Both the position numbers and the translations under genes were made by a program. Source: Pseudocalidococcus sp964653145 (GTDB taxonomy: Bacteria; Cyanobacteriota; Cyanobacteriia; Thermosynechococcales; Thermosynechococcaceae). From it: DNA of 64,000 nucleotides. The stretch is from NCBI GenBank assembly GCA_964653145.1, contig CAZZCG010000007.1:62001-126000 (forward strand), in the 5' to 3' direction. The notes below the pieces were generated by a model. It did not search any database. It was not told the origin of the DNA and worked only from the letters and a program-made list of their open reading frames with translations. Positions 28,168-36,551 of the stretch are shown here, one piece after another (position 1 is the stretch's first letter; every line of letters begins with the position of its first letter).

Positions 28168-30587
28168 AAAAAACCATGTGGCTGAATCTCAACCTGAAAC
28201 TGTCGCAACAACTACTGGGGAGTTTTGTTGGGGCGGGGCTGCTGCTGCAATTGAGTAGTTTAGGGATTGCCTATGTTTCTATCCGGAGTAATCTCAACCA
28301 ACAGGTTTACGAGCGGGCTCGCGCCATTACCCAAGGCCTGGAGTACGCCACGGAGGGTCTGATCGAAACCCAAGACCAGGTGCTCCTAGAGCGGGTTAGT
28401 CAAAACTATGCAACCTTGCCCGCAGTGATTGAGGTGGCGGTGATTGATCCCAGTGGTACCGTTATCGCCCGCAGTCGTCCCCATAGCAGCCGCCAAGATG
28501 TACTTTTGTTTGCCGATGCCCATCCGGAGTTGTTCCCCAGTTTTACGCAGGTCAGTCGTACCGGCCAGGCCATGACCTTTCGCACCACCTTAGAGGGCAA
28601 GTCAGTTCTGGTGGATATGTTGCCCTTTAGCAGCACCCTGTTTTTTCGCGCCGATCAGCCTCCTCCGAGTTTGACCCAGCGGCGGGGAGCAGCCCTAGTG
28701 ATCATGAATCTGGAAACCATGGAACGGGTTCTCTATGAGAGTTTTATCGGTTCCTTGAGGGTGGTTTTGGCGGGGACGGTCTTGCTGTTACTGTTCATGG
28801 CCCTGGTTCTGAATCAGTACGTGTTTCGCCCTCTCGGACTGCTCAATTCTGCAATTCACCAAAGTCAACGCCAACGCCAGTTTCATTTACCCCCCCTCCC
28901 CAACAATGAGATTGGCTTTTTTGGACAAACACTCTCCCAGGCCCTGACGAAGATCAGCAACTACCAAAAACTGGAACTAGAAATTGCCGAGCGAAAGTAT
29001 CAAGAAATTGCCCAGCGCTATTCCCTGGCAACCCGGGCCACAAAAGTTTGGATCTGGGATTGGCGGGTCAATACCGATGAGTTGGTCATCGATAAAGACT
29101 TCCAGGCCTGGTTAAACCCAGCGGCACCCCACACTCCCTGGCCCCTGGCCACCTTTAGTCAGTTCATTGCCCCGGAGGATCGCCCTGGCTATTTGGCGGC
29201 CCTGGATCATCACCTCCTCGGTCACACCTCAGAATTTAGCTATGAACATCGCCTCGTGCCCCACAATTCCCCGGACAATCCAGACCCCCCGCGCTGGTTT
29301 CTCTGTAAAGGCCAGGCCGTGCGGGCAGCCAGTGGTGAAGCCCTACAGGTGATTGGCACCATTGCTGACATTACCGAGCTAAAAACCGCCCAAACTGAAC
29401 TCCTCCAGACCAACGCCGCACTCCAACGGGCCACCCGCCTCAAGGATGAATTTTTAGCCAACATGAGCCACGAACTGCGAACCCCATTAAATGCAATTTT
29501 GGGGATGACCGAGAGTTTAAAGGAGGCTGTGTTTGGGGAGATCAATAATCGTCAACTCAATGCCCTGAACACCATAGAAACCAGTGCCAACCATTTGTTG
29601 CTCTTGATCAATGACATTCTCGATGTGGCAAAAATTGAAGCGGGGCAAATTGAATTGGAGTACGGTTTTGTCTCCCCCTCCGAACTCTGTCGTTCCAGCT
29701 TGCAATTCATTGAGCAACAAGCAATGAAGAAGCATCTCAAACTAACCACCCAGATCTCCCAGTTACTGCCGGAAATTTGGCTGGATCAGCGGCGCATGCG
29801 CCAGGTGCTGATTAATTTGCTCTCTAACGCCGTTAAATTTACCCCTGAGGGGGGCAGAGTAATGCTGATGGTGAACTGTTGGCAAGACCCAGACGCGCCC
29901 AAGCATCCCGGCTTTTTGCGGTTTACGGTGAAAGATACCGGTATTGGGATTGCAGCAACCGATATTCCCCGCCTGTTCCAACCCTTTAGCCAAATTGACA
30001 GCGCCCTGAATCGGCAATATACCGGCACTGGCCTGGGATTGACCCTAGTGAAGCAAATCGTGGATTTACACCAGGGGCAAGTGGGGTTAACCAGTGAAGT
30101 GGGACAAGGCAGTCAGTTTACGGTTGATCTGCCCTACATCACTCCCAATCAGCCCCAAAATCAGGCCCTACGTTTAACCGATTTTCCCCCTAGCCTAGGC
30201 CCCTCAAGCCCGCCCCTACAGTCCCCCTTGATTTTGATTGCCGAAGACAATGAGTCCAATATCCTCACGATTTCCAGTTATCTCAAGGCCAAGGGCTATC
30301 GGTTTTGTTTTGCCCATTCCGGTCGGGAAGCAGTGGCCAAGGTCAAGTCTGAGAAGCCGGATTTGGTCTTGATGGATATTCAAATGCCGGAAATGGATGG
30401 TCTGGCGGCAATGCGGGAAATTCGCCAAACCCTACACCTAGACCAGATACCGATTATTGCCATGACCGCCTTGACCATGGAGGGAGATCGGGAGCGTTGC
30501 CTTGCCGCTGGGGCCACTGACTACCTCAGTAAACCTGTTAAACTAAGTTCGCTATCCCAAATGATTCAATCCCTACTGTCCGTTTGA
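28164..30587 (+). CDS. Membrane hybrid sensor histidine kinase with receiver domain
   Basis: This 807-residue kinase has a first membrane helix (about 12-38), a periplasmic region of about 150 residues, a second helix (VVLAGTVLLLLFMALVL, about 192-212), a juxtamembrane linker that could be a reduced HAMP, and one PAS domain (about 285-410). The kinase core carries MSHELRTPLNAILG (His436), LLSNAVKFTPEGG, DTGIGI and GTGLGLTL, and the receiver has Asp738 in LMDIQMPEMDG. Its kinase and receiver domains closely resemble those of the 1437-residue kinase two genes upstream, so they are paralogues. The four-base overlap with the lipoprotein gene suggests the lipoprotein feeds its periplasmic domain. 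Confidence 0.93.
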   Translation: MKKTMWLNLNLKLSQQLLGSFVGAGLLLQLSSLGIAYVSIRSNLNQQVYERARAITQGLEYATEGLIETQDQVLLERVSQNYATLPAVIEVAVIDPSGTVIARSRPHSSRQDVLLFADAHPELFPSFTQVSRTGQAMTFRTTLEGKSVLVDMLPFSSTLFFRADQPPPSLTQRRGAALVIMNLETMERVLYESFIGSLRVVLAGTVLLLLFMALVLNQYVFRPLGLLNSAIHQSQRQRQFHLPPLPNNEIGFFGQTLSQALTKISNYQKLELEIAERKYQEIAQRYSLATRATKVWIWDWRVNTDELVIDKDFQAWLNPAAPHTPWPLATFSQFIAPEDRPGYLAALDHHLLGHTSEFSYEHRLVPHNSPDNPDPPRWFLCKGQAVRAASGEALQVIGTIADITELKTAQTELLQTNAALQRATRLKDEFLANMSHELRTPLNAILGMTESLKEAVFGEINNRQLNALNTIETSANHLLLLINDILDVAKIEAGQIELEYGFVSPSELCRSSLQFIEQQAMKKHLKLTTQISQLLPEIWLDQRRMRQVLINLLSNAVKFTPEGGRVMLMVNCWQDPDAPKHPGFLRFTVKDTGIGIAATDIPRLFQPFSQIDSALNRQYTGTGLGLTLVKQIVDLHQGQVGLTSEVGQGSQFTVDLPYITPNQPQNQALRLTDFPPSLGPSSPPLQSPLILIAEDNESNILTISSYLKAKGYRFCFAHSGREAVAKVKSEKPDLVLMDIQMPEMDGLAAMREIRQTLHLDQIPIIAMTALTMEGDRERCLAAGATDYLSKPVKLSSLSQMIQSLLSV

Positions 30588-30627
30588 CGGGTTAGCTTGG
30601 TCGTGTTCTTAACAAGTTGAGTTTGTC

Positions 30628-31776
30628 ATGGTTGCCCCAATCATTCTGGTTGTTGATGACGAACCCGATAATTTTGACGTCATTGATGCCTTTTTAGACG
30701 AGTGTGGCTACCAACTCCACTATGTGGCCAATGGGGAACAGGCCTTAACCTCGTTGGAAATTACTAAGCCCGACCTGATTTTGCTGGATGTGATGATGCC
30801 TGTCCTGGATGGGTTTGCGGTCTGCCAGGCCCTAAAACAAATGCCCCGGTGGCGCCACGTCCCAATCATTATGGTGACCGCCCTTGCCAGTAAGGAGGAT
30901 TTAGCCCGTTGCTTAAAGGCTGGTGCCGATGACTTTATTGGCAAGCCCGTGAATCGCCTTGAACTCCAGGCCCGGGTGCGTTCGATGCTGCGGATTAAGT
31001 CCCAATTTGACAGGATTCAATGGTTTTCCAACTCCCAACGCAACACGATCAATATGTTGGGCAAAAACCTAACTCAACTGAGCCAAAGCATCGCCCGCAG
31101 TCTCCCCCACGAAATTAATACGCCCCTAAATGGCCTGGTGGGAACAATTGAAATTTTGCAGGATGAGTTTGAGGAATTGTCAGCGGGGGAAGTGCGGGAA
31201 TTATTAGGGATCTTGGCTGAAATGGCCGGCTGTCTAGAATCCCTATTGCAAAAATTCCTGACCTATGTGGAGCTGGAGTTAATCACCAGTCCCGACCCAG
31301 CCCTCTCTCGCCCACCCATGACAGCCCCAATTGACCCCGCCCGGTTGGTGGATCGCCTCAATCACCAGGCTGGCCTACGCACACCAGATCTCAGCATCAA
31401 CCTTCAACCCGCCACCATTGCCCTCAGTCCGCATTACCTCGATGTGCTGATCTCAGAATTGCTCAGTAATGCCCTGAAATTCTCGTTACCTGGGACACGG
31501 ATTTCTCTGACTGGAATTGCCGATACTCAAGAGTGGGTTTTGACCATTACGGATCAGGGGCGGGGGATGACGAAACAGCAAATTGCAGAAATTAAACCCT
31601 TTCAACAGTTTGATCGCCAAGCCAGTGATCGGCCGGGAATTGGCCTCGGCTTGAAAATTGCCCAGAAAATTGTTGAATTGGGTAAAGGTCGTCTTGTCCT
31701 GGACAGTGAACCGGGAAAAGCAACTCAAGTGCAAGTATCACTCCCCCTCAGCCCAACACAATCCCCTACGCCCTAG
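30628..31776 (+). CDS. Response regulator-histidine kinase (REC-HisKA-HATPase)
   Basis: This 382-residue protein begins with a receiver domain (acidic pair in VVDDEPDNFD, phospho-Asp54 in LLDVMMPVLDG, conserved lysine in GKPVNRLEL). A kinase core follows, with His161 in SLPHEINTPLNGL, a relatively short helical stretch and an ATPase domain with ELLSNALKFS, TDQGRGMT and GIGLGLKIA. REC-first kinases are usual relay partners for hybrid kinases. It starts at an ATG 41 bases after the membrane kinase and ends 5 bases before the next gene. Its receiver is strongly similar to that of the next gene, which points to domain duplication. Confidence 0.9.
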   Translation: MVAPIILVVDDEPDNFDVIDAFLDECGYQLHYVANGEQALTSLEITKPDLILLDVMMPVLDGFAVCQALKQMPRWRHVPIIMVTALASKEDLARCLKAGADDFIGKPVNRLELQARVRSMLRIKSQFDRIQWFSNSQRNTINMLGKNLTQLSQSIARSLPHEINTPLNGLVGTIEILQDEFEELSAGEVRELLGILAEMAGCLESLLQKFLTYVELELITSPDPALSRPPMTAPIDPARLVDRLNHQAGLRTPDLSINLQPATIALSPHYLDVLISELLSNALKFSLPGTRISLTGIADTQEWVLTITDQGRGMTKQQIAEIKPFQQFDRQASDRPGIGLGLKIAQKIVELGKGRLVLDSEPGKATQVQVSLPLSPTQSPTP

Positions 31777-31781
31777 ATTTT

Positions 31782-33515
31782 ATGGCTTCGATTCTGGTTA
31801 TTGATGATGAGCCAAATAATTTTGATGTCATTGAGGCCTTCTTGGATGACCAGGCCCATGAACTCCACTACGCCGCCGATGGGCAAACGGCCCTGGATGG
31901 CCTGGAGATTTTCAATCCCGATTTGATTCTCTTGGATGTGATGATGCCGGGAATCAATGGCCTGGAGGTCTGCCAGCGGATTAAGTCCTCGGCGCGCTGG
32001 GATGGGATTCCGATCATCATGGTGACGGCCCTCAGTAGCAAGCAGGATTTATTTCGCTGTTTGTCCGTCGGGGCCGATGACTTTATCACAAAACCTGTGA
32101 ATCGGATGGAGTTGCGGGCCCGTGTCCAGTCCATGCTGCGAATCCGTCAACACTATACCGACATGGCCACCTTCAATGCCCGCCTCGAAGCCCAAGTCCG
32201 GGAACGCACGGCCCAACTGCAACAAACCATTGATCAAGATGCCCTCACCCACCTCCCCAGCCGCCTGGCCCTGGTTCAAACCCTGCAGCGACATCTCAGT
32301 GAACCTTGCTCTCCCCTAGCTTTAATTACCCTTGATTGCGATCAATTTAAGTTGGTCAATGGTTCCTTTGGGCACCGGATTGGGGATGAATTGCTCCAGG
32401 CCATTGCCGAACGGTTGAAACAACTCTTGGGGCCGGAGGATCTGTTGGCCCGCATGGGAGAAGACGAGTTTTGTTTTTTACGGGTTGGTTGTCCAGGCCT
32501 GGAGACCCTACAGCCGTTTATTGAGGCCATTCAAACCAGCTTTATTGCCCCCTTTGCCGTCGCCAACTGCGAAATTTACATGAATGCCTCCATGGGAATT
32601 GCCTTTGCCAAGGATTGTGATATACCTGCGGAAAATTTGCTCAAGGATGCGGACATTGCCCTCTACCAAGCCAAGCAGCACGGTCGGGGCAGCTACCAGG
32701 TTTATGACAGCCAGATGCACATTGAAATTGTCAATCGTCTGACCCTGGAAAGTGATCTGCAACGGGCCCTAGAGCGGGATGAATTTGTTATTTACTATCA
32801 ACCAATTGTCTGTCTGAAAACCCACCAGCTTCATGGAGTGGAAGCCCTAATTCGCTGGCAACATCCCCAACGCGGTATGGTTTCTCCCGCTGCCTTTATT
32901 CCCTGTCTGGAAGGAACGGGTTTTATTGTGCCGGTGGGTCTTTATGCCCTGCGCACCGCCTGTCAACAACTCAAACACTGGCATGAGGGTGGCTTCCCCG
33001 ACCTGACGATGAGTGCGAATATTTCAGTACGGCAATTTGCCTGTCCCACGCTTTTAGAAGACATTGATCAAATCCTGGCTGAAACCCAAGTCAATCCCGC
33101 CCTGTTAAAACTCGAAATTACCGAAAGCTGCATCATGGAAAATGCCGAGCGCACCATTGCCCTCACCCAAGAACTCCGGGCCCGGCAGATTCAAATTAGT
33201 ATTGATGATTTTGGAACTGGCTACTCCTCCCTGAGCTATCTTCACTGTCTGCCGGTCAATACCCTAAAAATTGATCGCTGTTTTGTCACTAACATCACCC
33301 CTGGTACCATCAACCACAGCGTTGTCAATACGATCATTATCCTCAGTCAACAACTGGGCCTGGATGTGGTCGCCGAAGGGGTAGAAACCATCGTCGAAGA
33401 ACAGTGTCTCTTGGCCTTGGGATGTCAGTATGGTCAGGGGTATTTATTTGCCCGTCCCCAAAGTGGCCTGGAACTTGAGCGCACCTATTTTGACCAGGCC
33501 TTGCTGGTTCGATGA
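31782..33515 (+). CDS. REC-GGDEF-EAL response regulator, probable c-di-GMP phosphodiesterase
   Basis: This 577-residue protein is the likely output of the array. The receiver has Asp52 in LLDVMMPGING. A GGDEF domain follows (about 150-310), whose signature reads RMGEDEF instead of RxGGDEF, so diguanylate cyclase activity is doubtful. The EAL domain (about 325-570) keeps VEALIRW, the LEITES segment, DDFGTGYSSL, LKIDRCFV and AEGVET, so c-di-GMP hydrolysis is likely. The degenerate GGDEF may act as a GTP-sensing regulatory domain, as in other composite proteins. ATG 31782 lies 5 bases after the previous stop. It converges on the transporter gene. Confidence 0.92.
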   Translation: MASILVIDDEPNNFDVIEAFLDDQAHELHYAADGQTALDGLEIFNPDLILLDVMMPGINGLEVCQRIKSSARWDGIPIIMVTALSSKQDLFRCLSVGADDFITKPVNRMELRARVQSMLRIRQHYTDMATFNARLEAQVRERTAQLQQTIDQDALTHLPSRLALVQTLQRHLSEPCSPLALITLDCDQFKLVNGSFGHRIGDELLQAIAERLKQLLGPEDLLARMGEDEFCFLRVGCPGLETLQPFIEAIQTSFIAPFAVANCEIYMNASMGIAFAKDCDIPAENLLKDADIALYQAKQHGRGSYQVYDSQMHIEIVNRLTLESDLQRALERDEFVIYYQPIVCLKTHQLHGVEALIRWQHPQRGMVSPAAFIPCLEGTGFIVPVGLYALRTACQQLKHWHEGGFPDLTMSANISVRQFACPTLLEDIDQILAETQVNPALLKLEITESCIMENAERTIALTQELRARQIQISIDDFGTGYSSLSYLHCLPVNTLKIDRCFVTNITPGTINHSVVNTIIILSQQLGLDVVAEGVETIVEEQCLLALGCQYGQGYLFARPQSGLELERTYFDQALLVR

Positions 33516-33531
33516 CTGTTACTGGGCACAC

Positions 33532-34875
33532 CTAAAGCCAAACCAAAAATCGGAGCACCAAAAACACCCCAAGGGCACTCACCTGGGCCACCGTCACGGG
33601 CACCCCATAGGCCAGGAATCGCTGAAAGGTGATTTTTCGGTCATTTAACTCCGCAATCCCCGCAGCCACAATATTGGCCGAAGCCCCAACCAAGGTGCCA
33701 TTCCCCCCCAACGTGGCCCCAAACATCATGGCGTAAAACAGGGGTAAGACCTGAGGTGGATAGGCTCCATTAAATCCCGGATCTAGGACATCACTGCTGA
33801 GCATCCCAACTTGAATTAAATACTTTTGCAGCAACGGCACCATTGCCACCACCAGGGGAATATTGGGAATCACCGATGAGAGGGCTGCGGTCAGAATCAG
33901 CAAAATCAATGCCCCCCAAAAGATATTCGTTCCCAACACTACCGCTAAGAGGTTGGAAATTTGGGCAATCACTCCGGTTTTTTCCAGGCCCCCGATCAGG
34001 ACAAACACACTCATAAAAAAGATCAACGTGCTCCAGTCAACATCCCGGAGAATATGGTTGACCGTGTCAATTTTGCTGTGGTGGGCCAATAGCAGGGCCA
34101 GGGCGGCTCCCATCAGGGCTACAGCGGGGGGGGAAACGGGGACGGGCAAGGACTCCCCAATGACGAAAAACACCAACACAAAGGTCATGATTACCGCACC
34201 CACAGCCAAGGCGCGGGGATGATTAATGGTGGGATGGGGCAAGTGGGACAAGTCCGCCAGCTCTTTGCGCCAAGTTCGCCGGAATAGCCAAGGCAGGAGG
34301 GCCACAATCACCCCAACGGCAATCACGCCCCCCAGGCCCAAGCGATAGAGATAGTCCATGAAACTAAGATTGATACTGTCACCAACAATGTAGGTTGCCG
34401 GATCCCCCACCAAGGTAATTAAACCCGCACTGTTGGCCACAAACACCATCAAAATTAACAGCGGAACAAAGTCAATGCCCAACTCCGCAGCCATGGGAGG
34501 CAGCAGGGGCGCCAGTAACATCACCGTTGTCGCGTTGGGCAACACAGAACAAATAATCGTCGTGATCCCAACAATGGCCAGTAGGAGTCGCCGCCCTTTA
34601 CCTTTAGCAAAAAACACAATCTGAGTCCCCAAATACTCAAAAATTTGGGTTGGCTGAAAGGAGCGCACCAGGATCATCACCCCTAAAAATAACGCAAGCG
34701 TGCCATGGCTGCGGGCAATACAATTAATTGCTTCTTGCATGGTGAGGATGTTGAAGAAAACCAGCAGAAGCCCCCCTAAAAAGCCGACAACCGTCATTTC
34801 CAGCCAATCACCCACGATCAATAAAATGACCATGATGAAGATGCCTGATGCTACAAAAGCCTGCCAATTTTCCAT
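33532..34875 (-). CDS. ArsB/NhaD (SLC13-type) ion transporter
   Basis: This 447-residue membrane protein has 10-12 hydrophobic helices and the ion-transporter superfamily pattern: repeated re-entrant segments with VLPNATTVMLLAPLLPP and a counterpart SSVIPNIPLVVAMVPLL, and TLVGDPATYIVGD and GGNGTLVGASANIVAAG. These are typical of ArsB/NhaD and related Na+ or anion transporters, but the ion cannot be fixed by eye. ATG 34875 is chosen because GAGG sits five bases upstream; a TTG at 34890 is in frame. A c-di-AMP riboswitch precedes it, which favours a role in potassium, sodium or osmolyte balance. Confidence 0.85.
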   Translation of the reverse strand: MENWQAFVASGIFIMVILLIVGDWLEMTVVGFLGGLLLVFFNILTMQEAINCIARSHGTLALFLGVMILVRSFQPTQIFEYLGTQIVFFAKGKGRRLLLAIVGITTIICSVLPNATTVMLLAPLLPPMAAELGIDFVPLLILMVFVANSAGLITLVGDPATYIVGDSINLSFMDYLYRLGLGGVIAVGVIVALLPWLFRRTWRKELADLSHLPHPTINHPRALAVGAVIMTFVLVFFVIGESLPVPVSPPAVALMGAALALLLAHHSKIDTVNHILRDVDWSTLIFFMSVFVLIGGLEKTGVIAQISNLLAVVLGTNIFWGALILLILTAALSSVIPNIPLVVAMVPLLQKYLIQVGMLSSDVLDPGFNGAYPPQVLPLFYAMMFGATLGGNGTLVGASANIVAAGIAELNDRKITFQRFLAYGVPVTVAQVSALGVFLVLRFLVWL

Positions 34876-34989
34876 AGAGACCTCGGCCAAAAGTTAGGGG
34901 GTTGACAAACGCGGTCTGAAGTCGGAAAAATGCTTGCCCCACTCTCCTCGCGCGACGAAAAAGCAGCCAGGTCGGATGAATGGATTGCG

Positions 34990-35178
34990 TCTCCTCTCAA
35001 TGCTGACGGGGTTAGCTGACGGGCTAGGACTGAGAGATGTCCACTCCAAGGATTTTGGATTCGCCCCGATACGGTGGGTTCCCCGCTTTCTCGGATTTGT
35101 CTGAGGGTGCCAACTGGAAAACTGAGGGGCCAGGTAACAGCAGCAACAAAACCCAGAAATTAAGCTGACGGCGTTTAG
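34990..35178 (-). ncRNA. c-di-AMP riboswitch (ydaO/yuaA type)
   Basis: Read on the minus strand, the leader of the transporter carries the conserved blocks of the ydaO riboswitch in order. GCTTAAT is at 35159-35165, GGGGAACCCA at 35075-35084, GGGGCGAATCC at 35057-35067, and CCCGTCAGCTAACCCCGTC at about 35005-35023. The closing GTCAGC can pair with the 5' arm. Known members bind c-di-AMP and usually turn off genes for potassium or osmolyte transport. A leader of about 115 bases separates it from the ATG at 34875; I could not identify a clear terminator there. The promoter must lie within or just after the 3' end of the adenylate cyclase gene. Confidence 0.85.
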
Positions 35179-35199
35179 CTCATGGTAGCAGATGGGATT

Positions 35200-36513
35200 T
35201 TACCCAGTTGTTCTGCCGGTAACCCAATACACAGTCATCCGCCCTTTACCCTTGATCGATAACTCACCGCAGCGTTGACAGTTAAATTGCTGGTGAATGA
35301 GGTCGTAGGTAGCCTGGGTAATTTGAATTTGTCCACCCTGTCCGTGGGACTCCATCCGACTAGCGGTATTCACAACATCCCCCCACAGGTCATAGATGAA
35401 TTTTTTGCGGCCAATGACCCCCGCTGTTACCGGCCCAGAGTTAATTCCAATCCGAAAACCCAGGGGCTCACCATCGAGGGTGTAGTTTTTGCTAAAGGCT
35501 TGAATATCTAACGCTAAATTCGCCAAGGCCTGGGCATGGTCATAGCGCGGGCGGGGCACTCCAGCGGCCACCATATAACAGTCACCAATGGTTTTAATCT
35601 TTTCCAGGCCATAGTCTTCTGTCAATTCATCAAAGTGGGAAAACACCTCATTCAGCATTTTGACCACCTGGGCGGGGGCCATCCGACTCGACAAAACGGT
35701 GAAGTTAACAATATCAGCAAACAACACACTGGCCTGGGCAAAATCTTCCGCAATAATCTGAGAGCTTTGTTTGAGGGTTTGGGCGACCTCACTGGGGAGA
35801 ATATTCAGGAGCAAGCGGTCAGCCTGGTGGCGGAGTCGTTCAGCTTCGGCCCGTTGTTGTTCAATCAAGCAGCGTTGTAAAAAATCCCGACGATGGCGGC
35901 GTTCATTAAAATAACTCCCAATAATTCCGGTTATAACTGCCCCAACTAAAAAAAAGCAGGCGACTTCAAATTCAACTCGTCCTGTTGCTGTGCGTAGTAA
36001 ATGTTGAATGCCAATCGCAATCCCCCCATAGATGGCTAAGATACTCGCTCCCAACACCACAGACTGGGGAAATAGTAAACCAAAGGCTGCCGGGCCTCCA
36101 ACCGCTGCAATCACCAGGCCAACGTAATAGAAATCGAAGGAGGCTTCATGGGGCTGGCTCAAGGCAATCATCAGCGATACCCCCAAGACAAACACCAAAG
36201 CTGCCAGGGTCGCAATCCAAACAAAGAAGCGTTGAAATTGAGAAAACCGAAAGGTTATGGGAATTAGTAGCAAGGTTGAGACCATCACAGCCCGAATCCC
36301 CCAAAATATTGGCCAAGACTCTGGAGCTGCATTGACATCAAGGATTAGAAACGCCGCAATCGGAAGCGTTACCGTAATAATCGCCGCCCGGACATAGTTG
36401 ACGGAATTCCGAAAAAAGTCTTGTCGAAAAACTCGTTCTAACGGCAACGGAAAGCGAACATAATTTTGATACTCAAGGGGATTAATTTCAGCTAAGGACT
36501 CAGGGAGCAACAT
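35200..36513 (-). CDS. Class III adenylate cyclase, membrane-bound (downstream copy)
   Basis: This 437-residue protein makes cAMP from ATP. The N-terminal 190 residues contain about six membrane helices, followed by a helical linker rich in RAEAERLRHQ and a class III catalytic domain. Metal-binding aspartates are in FADIVNFT and IGDCYM; the lysine in LEKIKTIGD and the aspartate in YDLWGDVVNTASRM are the ATP-specifying residues, so it is an adenylate rather than guanylate cyclase. ATG 36513 is chosen because the frame's TTG at 36576 overlaps the upstream paralogue. Its catalytic half is almost identical in DNA to the upstream copy. Confidence 0.93.
   Translation of the reverse strand: MLLPESLAEINPLEYQNYVRFPLPLERVFRQDFFRNSVNYVRAAIITVTLPIAAFLILDVNAAPESWPIFWGIRAVMVSTLLLIPITFRFSQFQRFFVWIATLAALVFVLGVSLMIALSQPHEASFDFYYVGLVIAAVGGPAAFGLLFPQSVVLGASILAIYGGIAIGIQHLLRTATGRVEFEVACFFLVGAVITGIIGSYFNERRHRRDFLQRCLIEQQRAEAERLRHQADRLLLNILPSEVAQTLKQSSQIIAEDFAQASVLFADIVNFTVLSSRMAPAQVVKMLNEVFSHFDELTEDYGLEKIKTIGDCYMVAAGVPRPRYDHAQALANLALDIQAFSKNYTLDGEPLGFRIGINSGPVTAGVIGRKKFIYDLWGDVVNTASRMESHGQGGQIQITQATYDLIHQQFNCQRCGELSIKGKGRMTVYWVTGRTTG
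35224..35865 (-). repeat. Duplicated cyclase block, copy A
   Basis: This 642-bp segment recurs at 36573-37214 at a constant offset of 1349 bases. By eye only four substitutions separate the copies, all in the first 115 or so bases on the plus-strand reading; the remaining 530 or so bases look identical. It covers the catalytic domain and linker, while the flanking membrane-domain sequences are clearly diverged. Confidence 0.9.
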
Positions 36514-36551
36514 AGTTACTGTTGGGCAATGACAGGTACGATGAGCTAAAT

